From positions 1-49,371 of the forward strand of contig JAGWWP010000012.1 in the NCBI GenBank assembly GCA_018970325.1: a stretch of DNA of 49,371 bases. The letters run 5' to 3'. A program made the translations under genes and the position numbers. Shown here one piece after another: positions 16,426 through 26,318 of the stretch (position 1 is the stretch's first letter; each line of letters starts with the position of its first letter). Source of the DNA: Cyanobacteria bacterium REEB446 (GTDB taxonomy: Bacteria > Cyanobacteriota > Vampirovibrionia > LMEP-6097). The notes beneath the pieces were generated by a model that had not been told where the DNA came from, searched no databases, and was given only the letters and a program-made list of their open reading frames with translations.

Positions 16426-17094
16426 TTAATTGCTTTGTGAAACACCTTTAATATGTGCAAATAGAGCTTGCATCTTGTCATGAGATTTAATACCAGGAGT
16501 ATCTTCTATGCCAGATGATAAATCTACCATGCGGGTCTCTGTATACTCCACAGCTTCGTCTAAATTCTTAATGTTAATTCCTCCAGCTAAAACCATCTTC
16601 TTTTCAGGAAGTACTGCTTTTGCACAATTATAGAGATACCAATCAAAACTAGCTCCAGTACCACCAAGTTGGTTTGGATCTGAGGATTTAGTATCTAATA
16701 TAAAATAGTCAGCGGAATTAGGGTCTATGGATAGGTCACTGATAGACCTTTTATTTTCGACATGGATAACTCTAAAAACACCCATGCCACGTTCACGTAC
16801 TTTAACGTAATCAGCATCAGTGATGGTGGGATTTGTGATGTAAGGCTGAATAGAATTGATATTAAGAGACTTCGCTGTTCTGATTATACTTTGTAGATCA
16901 GTATCTTCAGCGAGAAGTACGCATTTATCTCTAAGGCTTTCGGGCATTCGTTGTACTATATCTTTGATGTCTATAATATCTATAAAACGTTTGGAGCGCT
17001 TAATGTTATTAAAGCCTAAAAAATCGGCTCCTAATTTCAAGGACATGTAAGCATCTGCTAAATTTGTTAGACCACATATCTTAATTCGTAACAT
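16426..17094 (-). CDS. trpF: Phosphoribosylanthranilate isomerase (TrpF)
   Basis: 222 residues, normal size for this TIM barrel. Catalytic Cys (IKICGLT, residue 7) and Asp (DYFILDTK) are present, as are the phosphate-binding motifs GGTGASFDW, VLAGGI and VDLSSGIEDTPGIKSHDKM. It converts N-(5-phosphoribosyl)anthranilate to the carboxyphenylamino sugar in tryptophan synthesis. Its start overlaps by 14 bp the end of a degenerate TrpF-like gene, and murT begins 4 nt after its stop. No other trp gene is nearby. Confidence 0.92.
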   Translation of the reverse strand: MLRIKICGLTNLADAYMSLKLGADFLGFNNIKRSKRFIDIIDIKDIVQRMPESLRDKCVLLAEDTDLQSIIRTAKSLNINSIQPYITNPTITDADYVKVRERGMGVFRVIHVENKRSISDLSIDPNSADYFILDTKSSDPNQLGGTGASFDWYLYNCAKAVLPEKKMVLAGGINIKNLDEAVEYTETRMVDLSSGIEDTPGIKSHDKMQALFAHIKGVSQSN

Positions 17095-17770
17095 TCGGAA
17101 ACACCGTATTCAATTTACCAAAAAATTGTGACATCCTATCATGAGATTTATAGACCGAATGCTGAGATTCAAATTGTATTGAAAGATCAATTAAACTAGG
17201 TTTGCAAACTTGAATAAAAGTAAAGATACTTTCTAGGCTTAGTTCACCGCTAACGCCATAAAAATCTAAAGGCATGTTTGACTTAATTTCGTTGAATATA
17301 TCTCTAACTATCCTTGCAACTTTGTAATTACGAGTAAATCTATCTACCTTCGAAACGAAAGTAGGTCTAATATCGAAAATTGCATAATCATAGGCATCTT
17401 GGCTCAAATTAACATTGAATATATCAGCAGAGCTGGTTAGATATTCGTATTGGAATATGCGAATACCAGATTTGCGCATTTTAATTACATCTGTGGTTTT
17501 GACATTAGGGTATCTTGGCTGTGCTGCACTAATGTCAGCCTTTCTCAAAACTTGCATTAAAGTATCATAAGAGCCAGAGTCAGTAGATAGAACTAACTTG
17601 TTTTTATGATTTTGGGGGATTTCAGCTGTAATCGTAGTAATCTGTGAGAAATCTAAATATTTTTTCGAGGTTTTTACATTTTCAAATGAAATGTAATCAG
17701 CACCTAACTCTAAAGCGGCCCTTGCGTCTTCAGCGGACATTATTCCAGATATTTTTATTTTAGGTCTCAC
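17081..17770 (-). CDS. Degenerate TrpF-like paralogue
   Basis: 229 residues from a GTG start. It aligns end to end with the TrpF that follows: KIKISGIMSAEDARAALELG against KICGLTNLADAYMSLKLG, and SVYKSHDRMSQFFGK against GIKSHDKMQALFAH. The catalytic Cys is Ser (KISG), the GGTG and AGGI phosphate motifs are gone, and VDLSSGIE has become IDLSIQFE. The frame is intact and overlaps trpF by 14 bp, so this looks like a maintained non-catalytic barrel, perhaps a partner or regulator of TrpF or an enzyme of changed function. A recent loss is less likely given the lack of stops. Confidence 0.85.
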   Translation of the reverse strand: MRPKIKISGIMSAEDARAALELGADYISFENVKTSKKYLDFSQITTITAEIPQNHKNKLVLSTDSGSYDTLMQVLRKADISAAQPRYPNVKTTDVIKMRKSGIRIFQYEYLTSSADIFNVNLSQDAYDYAIFDIRPTFVSKVDRFTRNYKVARIVRDIFNEIKSNMPLDFYGVSGELSLESIFTFIQVCKPSLIDLSIQFESQHSVYKSHDRMSQFFGKLNTVFPNVTN

Positions 17771-17788
17771 TCAACTTTAGATATTTTA

Positions 17789-17817
17789 GTTTATTTTTTC
17801 TTAAATACAAAATAAAC
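17789..17817. repeat. AT-rich inverted repeat upstream of the TrpF-like gene
   Basis: GTTTATTTT (17789-17797) and AAAATAAAC (17809-17817) are perfectly complementary with an 11-nt loop. It lies in the 72-bp gap between the PLP enzyme gene and the TrpF-like gene (both minus strand). It could be a weak terminator of the first or a regulatory site of the second; AT-rich repeats also arise by chance. Confidence 0.3.
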
Positions 17818-17842
17818 CTGTGCTTTTATTTTATTCCTAGAT

Positions 17843-19180
17843 TTATTCAACAACTCGGATTATTCCACGTTTATATCTTAAGAAATCATCACATATACCT
17901 AACTTCTCTATAATTGATGAATTGATCTTTTGTCCAGGAACTAAAAGTGGGAAGCCTGGTGGGCATGGGGCGAATAATTCGGCACAGATTTCACCCAGAG
18001 ATTCTTGATAAGGTAGTTCTCGAAAAGGATGAAAATAAGCTAATTGTGGATTTAGTGTTTGATCTGGAAATGAAAAAAAATCTAGTACAGGTGAGGCTAC
18101 TCTGAGATTAGTCGCATGAAATTCCGTTAGAGCTGCATTTAGAAGATCTATATCTTTTTCATTGTGATAAGGACTGAGAAAAATAGTTATAGATTTACTT
18201 GATTTTTTTTCGATAAAAATATTTTTCTTTTCAAGAAAGACATCTAATTCTTCAGCTGTAGCATTCTGAATTACTATGCGAAAGTAATCATCATTATTTG
18301 CGATAAGACAGTTGGTTGAAATCTTTTCCTGGAATGCTTTTACTCTTAAGTATAATTCTTTAGCTTCTTGCGCGTAATACTGGACAGACTCTAAAATGCT
18401 CTTCAGGATTAGGTAGCTTGGACTAGTAGTCTGTAATAATCTTAAAGCAGCTTCATAACAAGATGCTGGGATCTTAGAATGCATACTGATATGAGCTACC
18501 GCAGATTGAGTTAAAGCGCCAAGAGTCTTATGTAATGAGTGAATCACGATATCTCCAACCGTTTTCAAAGCACCCTGCGGCAAATCACCACTGAAATAGT
18601 AATGTGTACCATGTGCCTCATCAATAATTAGAGGCAGGGTTAGCGATTTCAGTGAGTTTAAATCGCTATAAAATCCATCGTAGCTAGGGTTGGTTAAAAC
18701 TAGACCTGCATAATCATCTTCTCGACTGCTTAGGAAATCTTTTAATTCTGCTACAGAGAGTTTTAGTCCAGTATAAAGGTCTAGATTATTATCATAATTA
18801 AGTTCTAGCCATTCCACATCAAAGCCAGCAAGAATAATTCCACTGACCACAGACTTATGAACATTACGTGCTACTAAAAGTGGTTTTAATTCTAGATTAC
18901 TCTGTGAATAATAAAATTTTAAAGCTAGAATAGCAGCCTGCAGGCCAATACTAGCCCCATTCGTTAACAGGAAAGATTTTTTCGCGGAGAAGATTTCACT
19001 GAGATATTCTTCCGCGTTTTTTAAAGTAGAAGATGGATACTGAAGGTTATCAAGCCCAGATAATTCTGAAAGATCATTAGGGTAGTCTGTTCTACCGAGA
19101 TGCATTGGCGTATGAAATGGTACTCGATTGAGTTTCGAGTATAAGTAAATATTTTTGATTAAATCTTTATCTGAGAACAT
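17843..19180 (-). CDS. Orn/Lys/Arg decarboxylase-family PLP enzyme
   Basis: 445 residues. Fold-type I PLP motifs are clear: [16 protein letters not shown] at the start, the cofactor Asp/His stretch [13 protein letters not shown], and the Schiff-base lysine in [18 protein letters not shown]. The C-terminal [15 protein letters not shown] is characteristic of the short bacterial arginine/lysine/ornithine decarboxylases (SpeA/YaaO type). It probably makes a polyamine precursor; the substrate cannot be told. Its ATG is only 24 bp from the divergent clpP, so each promoter lies in or next to the other gene. Likely followed by the trpF-like/trpF/murT cluster. Confidence 0.88.
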   Translation of the reverse strand: MFSDKDLIKNIYLYSKLNRVPFHTPMHLGRTDYPNDLSELSGLDNLQYPSSTLKNAEEYLSEIFSAKKSFLLTNGASIGLQAAILALKFYYSQSNLELKPLLVARNVHKSVVSGIILAGFDVEWLELNYDNNLDLYTGLKLSVAELKDFLSSREDDYAGLVLTNPSYDGFYSDLNSLKSLTLPLIIDEAHGTHYYFSGDLPQGALKTVGDIVIHSLHKTLGALTQSAVAHISMHSKIPASCYEAALRLLQTTSPSYLILKSILESVQYYAQEAKELYLRVKAFQEKISTNCLIANNDDYFRIVIQNATAEELDVFLEKKNIFIEKKSSKSITIFLSPYHNEKDIDLLNAALTEFHATNLRVASPVLDFFSFPDQTLNPQLAYFHPFRELPYQESLGEICAELFAPCPPGFPLLVPGQKINSSIIEKLGICDDFLRYKRGIIRVVE

Positions 19181-19204
19181 CTATTCCGTGGTAGATTTTT
19201 TATT

Positions 19205-19921
19205 ATGGATTATCAAAGTATAAAACGTGAGACTAAAGCAGATATTAGAAGTATCTGTAATACACATGGTCTAATTAACCCCCTAGATCTTCAAGGAATG
19301 TCTTATTCCAGTATCTCTAATTATGTGCCAAGTGTTATAGAAAACACACCAAGAGGTGAAAGAAGTTTTGATCTTTTTTCTAGATTACTTAGAGAGAGAA
19401 TAGTATTTTTAACTTCTGAAGTGAATGATATTGTTGCAAGTATTTTTGTTGGACAGTTGTTACTATTAGATTCAGAAGACTCTAGTAAAGATGTTTATAT
19501 GTATATCAATAGCCCAGGTGGTTCTGTTACAGCTGGACTTGCTATGTATGACACCATGCAGCATATAGGTCCAGATGTAGCGACTTTCTGTATGGGACAG
19601 TGTGCGAGCATGGGTGCTTTTCTTCTAAGTTCTGGTACTAAAGGTAAGAGAATGGCTTTGCCTCATTCTAGAGTTTTAATTCACCAGCCTTTAGGTGGTG
19701 CTCAGGGACAAGCTTCTGATATTAAAATTCAAGCTGATGAGATCTTAAGGATGAAGAAAATGTTGAATGAGATTCTTGCCGCTAATTGTAATCAGGATAT
19801 TGAGAAGGTTACCAAAGATACTGATAGGGATTATATAATGGCTGCTGAAGAGGCTAAGGAATATGGTCTGGTGGATAGAGTAGTAGCTAAGAAACCTGCT
19901 AATATTAATCCAGAAAACTAA
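19205..19921 (+). CDS. clpP: ATP-dependent Clp protease proteolytic subunit
   Basis: 238 residues, about 35-40 longer at the N-terminus than typical ClpP, which normally starts near the [17 protein letters not shown] segment. Catalytic Ser135 ([10 protein letters not shown]) and His160 (LIHQPLGG) are present, with the oxyanion motif [14 protein letters not shown]. The extra N-terminal part may be a processed propeptide. A -10-like TAGATT (19192-19197) lies 7 nt before the ATG with no Shine-Dalgarno sequence. clpX follows after 17 bp, so they form an operon encoding both halves of ClpXP. Confidence 0.96.
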   Translation: MDYQSIKRETKADIRSICNTHGLINPLDLQGMSYSSISNYVPSVIENTPRGERSFDLFSRLLRERIVFLTSEVNDIVASIFVGQLLLLDSEDSSKDVYMYINSPGGSVTAGLAMYDTMQHIGPDVATFCMGQCASMGAFLLSSGTKGKRMALPHSRVLIHQPLGGAQGQASDIKIQADEILRMKKMLNEILAANCNQDIEKVTKDTDRDYIMAAEEAKEYGLVDRVVAKKPANINPEN

Positions 19922-19938
19922 TTTCCGAGTAATTCTTA

Positions 19939-21255
19939 ATGTCTAAAACTAATGGATTGTTGAAATGTTCCTTCTGTGGAAAGAGTCAGGATCAGGTTAA
20001 AAAGCTTATAGCTGGCCCAGGTATTTATATCTGTGATGAATGTATAAGTCTTTGTCTTGAGATTCTGAAGGATGAAGGTATTATAGAAGTGCCAGCCGCT
20101 ACTCTTGTCGCAGCGGCTGTTTTAGAGAATACTTCTGTAATAGGACTAGATCCCCATAAACTGCCTAAGCCTAAAGAAATTAAAGAATATTTAGATGAGT
20201 ATGTTATCGGTAACGATTTAGCGAAGAAGACCTTATCTGTAGCGGTTTATAATCACTATAAACGTATAAATCATAATAAGGGAGCTGCTCCTAATGATTC
20301 TATTACTATAAATAAATCTAATATACTGCTTCTTGGGCCTACTGGTAGCGGTAAGACTTATATAGTGGAAACGTTAGCTAATTTTCTAAAAGTTCCTTTC
20401 GCTATGGCAGATGCAACGACTATTACTGAATCTGGTTATGTCGGTGATGATGCTGAAAATATGTTACAGAGGCTTTATCAGAATGCTGGTAATGACTTAG
20501 CTAAAGCCGAGATGGGCATTATTTATATAGACGAGATAGATAAAATTTCTCGTAAATCAGAAAATCCTTCTATCACTAGAGATGTTTCTGGAGAAGGGGT
20601 TCAGCAGGCATTATTGAAGCTTATAGAAGGTACTAAAGCGAGTATTCCAGCTCAAGGAAACAGAAAGCATCCGCATGCTGAGATGATAGAAGTTGATACT
20701 CATAATATTCTATTTATTTGTGGTGGTGCTTTTGTAGGATTAGAGCAGATTGTAGAAAAAAGAAGACAGAAATCTAATATTTCTGTTGGCTTTGGTGCTG
20801 AGAGTTTAGATGAAGATCAGCGTAATAAAAGGCTTTCAGAAGCTTTTAAATATACAGAACCAGAAGATTTAGTGCATTTTGGTATTATTCCAGAGTTTGT
20901 AGGTAGAGTACCTGTTATCGCGAGCTTAGATGCACCTGATACTGAGACTTTAAAATTGATTTTAAATAAGCCAAGGAACTCTTTAGTTAAGCAGTATCAG
21001 AAGTTATTAGAGTTTGATGGTATAGAACTGGAATTCACAGATGAAGCCATAGAGAGGATCGCGAAGAAAGCTCAGAAACGTAAAATGGGTGCTAGAGCTC
21101 TGAGAAGTATTATCGAAGAGATTATGAAAGATATAATGTTTGAAGCCCCATCACTAGAAGGCTTACAGAAAGTGACTATAACCGAAGATATGGTAGAGAA
21201 CTTGAAATTAGCTACTGTAACCGATTTGAGTATTAAGAAAGCTGCTACGGCTTAA
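19939..21255 (+). CDS. clpX: ATP-dependent Clp protease ATP-binding subunit ClpX
   Basis: 438 residues, full length. The N-terminal zinc-binding domain has Cys10, Cys13, Cys32 and Cys35 (CSFCGK and CDECISLC). The AAA+ module has Walker A GPTGSGKT (about 133-140), Walker [12 protein letters not shown], the [11 protein letters not shown] pore loop and a [13 protein letters not shown] segment. ClpX unfolds substrates, including ssrA-tagged proteins, and feeds them to ClpP. It follows clpP directly. The C-terminus is SIKKAATA, unusually Ala-rich. The next gene on the opposite strand ends 1 bp away. Confidence 0.97.
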   Translation: MSKTNGLLKCSFCGKSQDQVKKLIAGPGIYICDECISLCLEILKDEGIIEVPAATLVAAAVLENTSVIGLDPHKLPKPKEIKEYLDEYVIGNDLAKKTLSVAVYNHYKRINHNKGAAPNDSITINKSNILLLGPTGSGKTYIVETLANFLKVPFAMADATTITESGYVGDDAENMLQRLYQNAGNDLAKAEMGIIYIDEIDKISRKSENPSITRDVSGEGVQQALLKLIEGTKASIPAQGNRKHPHAEMIEVDTHNILFICGGAFVGLEQIVEKRRQKSNISVGFGAESLDEDQRNKRLSEAFKYTEPEDLVHFGIIPEFVGRVPVIASLDAPDTETLKLILNKPRNSLVKQYQKLLEFDGIELEFTDEAIERIAKKAQKRKMGARALRSIIEEIMKDIMFEAPSLEGLQKVTITEDMVENLKLATVTDLSIKKAATA

Positions 21256-22248
21256 TCATGCCACCGCTGGAGCAGCTTTAGGGGAAAATATACCCATAAT
21301 GCTTTTAAGAATATTATTGCCACTGGTTAATAAATTTGAGAATAATCCTGCTTGAGAATTGTTATTAGGACCCTCTGCTTTTTTGCCTGTTGCTGGTTTT
21401 TGAGTAGTAAGATTTTGAGTTGCTTGGCTTGTTATTGGCTTACTTGTATTTAAAGCTTGTTTAATATCTGTATTTTTCTGAGCATTTATTGGTTTTTGAG
21501 CAGCATTCGCTTCATTCTTAACATTAGTAGTAGTTTTTTTAGTAATATCTTTGATAGCTTCTGGACCTGCTGCTTGAGTAGTGCCATCGCCGATGGCATT
21601 TATTCCTTGGGATAAAGCTTTAGTTACAGTTTCACCTACATTAGCTAAAGCCTTTTCAATTAAAACGTCAGTTAGTTTTAAATAAGCCACGTTTCCGTTT
21701 TGTAAAGCATCAGTAAAGAAATTACCGAATTGCTTTAAGAATTTAGGATCGTAAATATCACCAAGACCTTTTACAAGCTCATTAATTACAACCTTTATGT
21801 TGTCATCGGCAGTATTAATACCAACTTTACCCAAGCCAGCTATTAGCAACTTTGCAACACCCTCACCACCACCGATTTTGTTAGTAAGTTTAGAAATAAG
21901 TCCAGTTGGAATTACTTTATGAATTAAGTTATATGCCTGATCTGCAAAACCAGGTGCTAATCCTGAAAACATATGATTTGTCACAAAATCTAAACCTTCA
22001 AATGGTTTCAAAATCGGAAAGTGAAGTTGACGAATGAAGAGAGCCAAAGGCTTTCTTAATGGAGCCGTAACTTGTTTTAAGGGGTCCATAAAAGGCAGAT
22101 CTTTTGCTAGGCGTGATAAAGCTTCGCCAGCGTCTCTTGAGTCATGATTTGGATATTCTTCAAAACTATCGGCGTGTGTAGGAGCATGCATCAAAGACTT
22201 GCTAAGAGAAGCAACAGAAGTCATGCTTTTAAGTAGGTTGTTTATCAA
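21256..22248 (-). CDS. Orphan protein with Ala/Gln/Thr-rich linker
   Basis: 330 residues from a TTG start with AAAGGA upstream; not recognised. The first ~210 residues look helical and partly amphipathic (KVIPTGLISKLTNKIGGG; DALQNGNVAYLKLTDVLIEK). Residues about 215-300 are a low-complexity region rich in Thr, Gln, Asn and Ala (ITSQATQNLTTQKPATGKKA). The protein ends with a short hydrophobic helix and FSPKAAPAVA, similar to the end of the 436-residue orphan at 7682. It follows the two pseudopilin genes by 73 bp on the same strand. No signal peptide is seen. Confidence 0.72.
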   Translation of the reverse strand: MINNLLKSMTSVASLSKSLMHAPTHADSFEEYPNHDSRDAGEALSRLAKDLPFMDPLKQVTAPLRKPLALFIRQLHFPILKPFEGLDFVTNHMFSGLAPGFADQAYNLIHKVIPTGLISKLTNKIGGGEGVAKLLIAGLGKVGINTADDNIKVVINELVKGLGDIYDPKFLKQFGNFFTDALQNGNVAYLKLTDVLIEKALANVGETVTKALSQGINAIGDGTTQAAGPEAIKDITKKTTTNVKNEANAAQKPINAQKNTDIKQALNTSKPITSQATQNLTTQKPATGKKAEGPNNNSQAGLFSNLLTSGNNILKSIMGIFSPKAAPAVA

Positions 22249-22321
22249 TAAGTCCTTTGCTAATAATTCTAGTTAATGTATATACAGTATGATAGCAGAA
22301 TATATTAATTTTTGACTATCT

Positions 22322-22828
22322 TTAAGGGGATATGAATCTTACTAAATTTACTTGAGCTGGAAGCTTTTTTTCATCATAATCATCTAAATTAGCGACACTA
22401 ACTGTGATTTTTTTTAGCATAGGATCTTCACTTAATTTAATTGGATAAGGGTCTGCGGGAAGATTCGTTAAAGGGTCTATAGATTCTATCTGAACTTTAA
22501 CTAAAAATTTACCGTCTTCTATAAATTTAATACTGTTTAGTGGCGAATAAAAACTTTCTAAGTCGGTAGAAGAATAATCTTTAGAGATTAATTCTTCCAT
22601 TTTAGTCATAGCTTTATAATAAAGTTTCGATCTTTTTAATTCCTTTGTATTTTGAAAAAGATTGAGCGAGAAAAAATTTATAATGGCGTAGATAACTATA
22701 GTAATAATTAGCAATGAGACTAATAATTCAGCGAGAGTCACACCTGTATTGGATCTTGAAGACCATTGTATACCTAGATTTTTGAGGTTTTCGCCGTCTT
22801 TATGTCGATTTTCTCTAGTGGACTTCAC
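22322..22828 (-). CDS. Type IV pilin-like/pseudopilin (GspI/GspJ-like)
   Basis: 168 residues. The prepilin motif G-VTLAELLVSLLIITIVIY (cleavage after Gly, Glu at mature position 5, then a hydrophobic helix) begins near residue 32, so the leader is unusually long for a start at GTG 22828. The helix continues as ELKRSKLYYKAMTKMEELIS and leads to a small C-terminal domain, the layout of minor pseudopilins. The start overlaps the stop of the large pseudopilin gene by one base (TAGTG). Residues 5-20 (DGENLKNLGIQ region) faintly resemble the dispersed-element peptide. Confidence 0.82.
   Translation of the reverse strand: MKSTRENRHKDGENLKNLGIQWSSRSNTGVTLAELLVSLLIITIVIYAIINFFSLNLFQNTKELKRSKLYYKAMTKMEELISKDYSSTDLESFYSPLNSIKFIEDGKFLVKVQIESIDPLTNLPADPYPIKLSEDPMLKKITVSVANLDDYDEKKLPAQVNLVRFISP
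22775..22812 (-). repeat. Doubtful worn dispersed element (start of pilin gene)
   Basis: On the minus strand GACGGCGAAAACCTCAAAAA then TCTAGGTATA, read as GENLKNLGI, recalls GENAEIGV in the same frame. It sits in the unusually long leader before the prepilin cleavage site. Similarity is weak. Confidence 0.25.
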
Positions 22829-25455
22829 TAAAATTTATGCTCCTGAATTTTTGTAATTTTTTTAGTACCTGTCTGTACTACGAAAGGTAAATCAAAAATA
22901 GTTTTCTGAATCTCTTTTAAATTATATTCAATAAAACCCTCAGCATTTATTTGAATGCTAGAGCCACTTCTAGGTGACTTGACGATTACGGCACCAGTCA
23001 TTTCAAAATTACCGCTAATTTCCAGTTCACCAATAATATAAAGCAGACCTCTAAATTTACTTACAGCCTTTTTAGTATCACCAGAAATTTTTACTTTCCC
23101 GCCCTCTGGATTGCGCCCTGCTTCAGTGGTGTCAATAATTAAAATCCCTTGTCCAATAAGAGGGGAACTCGTAGAGAATGATCTACTGCCGTTAATAATA
23201 TTTAGACCGAAAAATTCATTAGGATCAAAGTATTCTTCTAATTGTTTTTTAGCAAACCCAGTTAATTTTGCAATATAACCACCAGGGCTTTGATCTTTAG
23301 AATTTCTCTTAAAGTAATTTAAAAATAGTATATCTGCAAACACAATATTAGTAAGCTTCTGAAAACCATTTATATTTTCAAGACTTAACCAAGAGTAGTT
23401 AGGTGTTAAATGTAATTCCGCATCTTTTTCAGATATAGCTTCAGTGCTAATGACAGCTGGAGTGAACTGTACGAAACGATCTCGAATAAAATGTGGCTGT
23501 TTAAAACCAGGTGGCTCTAGCGAAATAATATTTTCATTTACTTCTTTAACATAAGCAAAGTCTGTCAGGGTCTCAAAAGAGCCCGAGCTAATCACAGAAA
23601 CAAAAGAAGATTTTTTAAAATTCTGTAATAACCTTGTTCCGCTAAAAGACGTAACACCCTGCAAGTCAAAGCTTTCAACTACGGCTGAGCCATCTAATTT
23701 AATCTTAGTCTTATCATCATCTTCTTCATCTTTGTTATTTAAACTAAATTCATTTCTAAATTCGATGAAGCTATCTCCCTTGATAATGGAGTCTTGTAGG
23801 ATTGCAGATGCCGATTCTATACCTTTAATTTTAAAGTCTTTAGAACTGAAATCTACCTCGGTGTTTGCAGTTAAGGCTGCTGATATCTGAGGAACAGTAC
23901 GTCTTACTATCGCAGATTCCTTATAAGTAATGCCGCTTACGGTAGCGATAGATTCTAAAAGCCATACAGTTTCTAGATCAGAGTTAATTAAATTAAATGT
24001 TCTTTTCACTGTAGGGCTGCCAGCTGAGCTAGGTTGAGCATTATTGTCAGAATTACCTGGTCTTCCAGCCTGCTCATCATCTTCGAAATCTGGATCAAAA
24101 GCCCAAGGCAAGTTAGAGAGAGAATTTGCTTGTAATAAAGTTAGCTGGGTTGAAAATATTCCAGTATTGGGTTCAAGATCATTTTCACTATTAGGTTTAG
24201 CTTTTACATTTATCGCCCATGAATTACTTTGACCACCTTTATTAAAAACACTAATGGTAAAAGGGTTATTTAATGGGAGATTTCTGGCATTTAGATTAAG
24301 TAGAATTTCAGTATCGCTAAAGCTTAAAATATCGAATTGAAGACCACTTGCTTCTGAAGCAATAATCGGTGCTTCACCATCATGACTGAGATTTTTACCT
24401 TTAATTTTTACAGCACTCAATTTATCGCTATCATAAATTTCAACTAATTGAGATAACTGTTTGTTTTCACCCTGAGTATAAATGTTGTAAATCTGTGGGG
24501 CATCGTGCTGTGAGCTTTTCTCTGGCAGCACGTAAAAATTACTTTTTTTACCAGAGAGATTTAAATTATAAGTTCCTGGTTTAGCTTTTTCATTAATAGC
24601 TAAGGTTAAAGAATAAGCTGATTGAGCTTTTTTTATTATTTCAAGATCTGGAGTGGTAAATTTAGCTGAATCAAGATCTAAATTCTCTCCATCTAGCTGT
24701 ATATCGACTATCTCACTTGGATAAGCATAGTTTGGATTAATGGATCTTAAGATGGGTTTAGATTTAAGAGAAAAATCAAGATCTGGTCCACCAAAGTATT
24801 CTTGAAGAATATTTCTTTGTTTGAGATTTACTTTAACTTTATCTGCGATTTTAATTTTCAGACCAGGTTTGAAATGAGAATATTTAGGGATTTTTATAAT
24901 ACCTAAATATTGAATATTAACTTCTGGTAACGGTAAATATAATTCTTCAATGCTAGGAGTAGTAGTAGTAGTTCCTGGTGTTGATTGGGAAAGGTTCGCT
25001 CTCTCTGCTTTATCCTCGGCAAGCAATTCATTGTAGCGATCTTGGTTAATTATGTCTCCAGCTTGGATATTTACAAAAAATAATTCGTCATCGAAATAGT
25101 TTAAATAACGTGGCTGAATTTCTAAGATTGAATCTTGTAAATCTTCTTCCTCGCCTTCATCTTCCTCCTCTTCACTGTCATTTGCAAGATTTTTATTTTC
25201 ATCAGCGAAGTCATCGTCATCATCGGCTGACTCATCTAGTACATCTGAATCTGGTAGTGTGCGAGTGTTGAGCATTGCTAAAGCCCTTTGGTTAGCTGAT
25301 TCTGCAAGATATTTGGCTTGAAGAGAGTAAAGTGATTTTACACTAAACTCATTATTACGCTTACCAAAATAATAAAGAACTGAAAAAAGGGCAGCAAAAA
25401 ATAAAGCTACAAAAAGAGCATAACTAAGAGTAAATCCTTGGTCTAATCTTCGCAC
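22828..25455 (-). CDS. Very large GspK/PilX-like pseudopilin with Ig-like (IPT-type) region
   Basis: 875 residues from a GTG start. The N-terminus QGFTLSYALFVALFFAALFS is a prepilin helix; mature position 5 is Tyr, not Glu, as in GspK, which caps pseudopilin tips. AKYLAESANQRALAML follows the helix in the GspK/PilX manner. An acidic stretch (about residues 83-125, runs of Asp and Glu) precedes repeated Ig/IPT-like segments (PILRSINPNYAYPSEIVDIQ; SAVKIKGKNLSHDGEAP). The remaining C-terminal half is beta-rich with no recognised domain. GspK is normally near 300 residues. It probably sits at the tip of a pilus or secretion pseudopilus. Co-transcribed with the pilin gene downstream. Confidence 0.8.
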   Translation of the reverse strand: MRRLDQGFTLSYALFVALFFAALFSVLYYFGKRNNEFSVKSLYSLQAKYLAESANQRALAMLNTRTLPDSDVLDESADDDDDFADENKNLANDSEEEEDEGEEEDLQDSILEIQPRYLNYFDDELFFVNIQAGDIINQDRYNELLAEDKAERANLSQSTPGTTTTTPSIEELYLPLPEVNIQYLGIIKIPKYSHFKPGLKIKIADKVKVNLKQRNILQEYFGGPDLDFSLKSKPILRSINPNYAYPSEIVDIQLDGENLDLDSAKFTTPDLEIIKKAQSAYSLTLAINEKAKPGTYNLNLSGKKSNFYVLPEKSSQHDAPQIYNIYTQGENKQLSQLVEIYDSDKLSAVKIKGKNLSHDGEAPIIASEASGLQFDILSFSDTEILLNLNARNLPLNNPFTISVFNKGGQSNSWAINVKAKPNSENDLEPNTGIFSTQLTLLQANSLSNLPWAFDPDFEDDEQAGRPGNSDNNAQPSSAGSPTVKRTFNLINSDLETVWLLESIATVSGITYKESAIVRRTVPQISAALTANTEVDFSSKDFKIKGIESASAILQDSIIKGDSFIEFRNEFSLNNKDEEDDDKTKIKLDGSAVVESFDLQGVTSFSGTRLLQNFKKSSFVSVISSGSFETLTDFAYVKEVNENIISLEPPGFKQPHFIRDRFVQFTPAVISTEAISEKDAELHLTPNYSWLSLENINGFQKLTNIVFADILFLNYFKRNSKDQSPGGYIAKLTGFAKKQLEEYFDPNEFFGLNIINGSRSFSTSSPLIGQGILIIDTTEAGRNPEGGKVKISGDTKKAVSKFRGLLYIIGELEISGNFEMTGAVIVKSPRSGSSIQINAEGFIEYNLKEIQKTIFDLPFVVQTGTKKITKIQEHKF

Positions 25456-25472
25456 TATCTAGTAAAATGCCT

Positions 25473-26222
25473 TTATCGCTGAGAGAGGCAGAAGTATAAC
25501 CACTCTTGAAATTTTACTGGTTCATCCTCCATTAAAGCATGTGATGACCACTTAAACAATTCAAAATTTGAATCTTTAGTTTTTTCATGAAGAGCGTATA
25601 TTAAGTGTGCTGGTGAAACGAAATCAAATCTACCAGCTGCAAAAAATATTTTCTGCTTTAGGCGAGGTACTTTTCTAAAGGAATTCCAGCTTTTAACGTG
25701 CTTAAATATTTCCCTTAGTACCTGAGCATCAGTAGTTATCGAAGATTTATAGCGTGGTCTTAAAGGAGTTTTTTTAAAAAAATCCAAATGAGCTTGAATA
25801 AAATAAAGTGGTTTACCAAGCAGTGCTCCAAGAAAAAATTTAATCGGTAAAATCAATTTAGCTGGCAGGCAGATTAAAACTAGCCTGCTAACTAAATCAG
25901 GATAACGCTCTGCAAGATAAATAGCGACTAAACCGCCAAAGCTATGAGTAACGATAGTGATCGGGCCTGTTATGTTTAAATGTTTTAATGTCTCTATAGT
26001 ATCGTGTACATGTGTGTCTATGTCTAAACGTACTTTCTCTGAAGGCTGTATTAAATTCTGTGTATCACCATGTCCGCGTAAATCAAAAGCTAGGCAGTGA
26101 AAGCCTCTAGAAGCGATGAAATTGAGTTCATTCAGCCATACACTAGCATCACTAGCACTACCATGAATGAAAAGCACAGTGTGATTCTTTCTTTCGCCTC
26201 TTTCGTAGTAATGTAAAATCAT
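25473..26222 (-). CDS. Alpha/beta hydrolase
   Basis: 249 residues. The oxyanion region VLFIHGSASDASVWLNEL, FDLRGHGDTQ, the nucleophile elbow THSFGGLVAIYLAERYP (Ser, with Thr in place of the usual first Gly), an Asp in AAGRFDFVSP and the His in SSHALMEDEP make a complete catalytic triad. No signal peptide, so probably cytoplasmic. The substrate is unknown. It lies 17 bp before the pseudopilin gene on the same strand and may be transcribed with it. It diverges from the SpoA-domain gene at 26319. Confidence 0.88.
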   Translation of the reverse strand: MILHYYERGERKNHTVLFIHGSASDASVWLNELNFIASRGFHCLAFDLRGHGDTQNLIQPSEKVRLDIDTHVHDTIETLKHLNITGPITIVTHSFGGLVAIYLAERYPDLVSRLVLICLPAKLILPIKFFLGALLGKPLYFIQAHLDFFKKTPLRPRYKSSITTDAQVLREIFKHVKSWNSFRKVPRLKQKIFFAAGRFDFVSPAHLIYALHEKTKDSNFELFKWSSHALMEDEPVKFQEWLYFCLSQR

Positions 26223-26318
26223 CCTAGACTAATTTTATTGGAAATAATTTTAATAATATTCACTATACTTCCTTAAAATATATATTTCCCGATAACGTTA
26301 TGATATTAAACTCTTATT

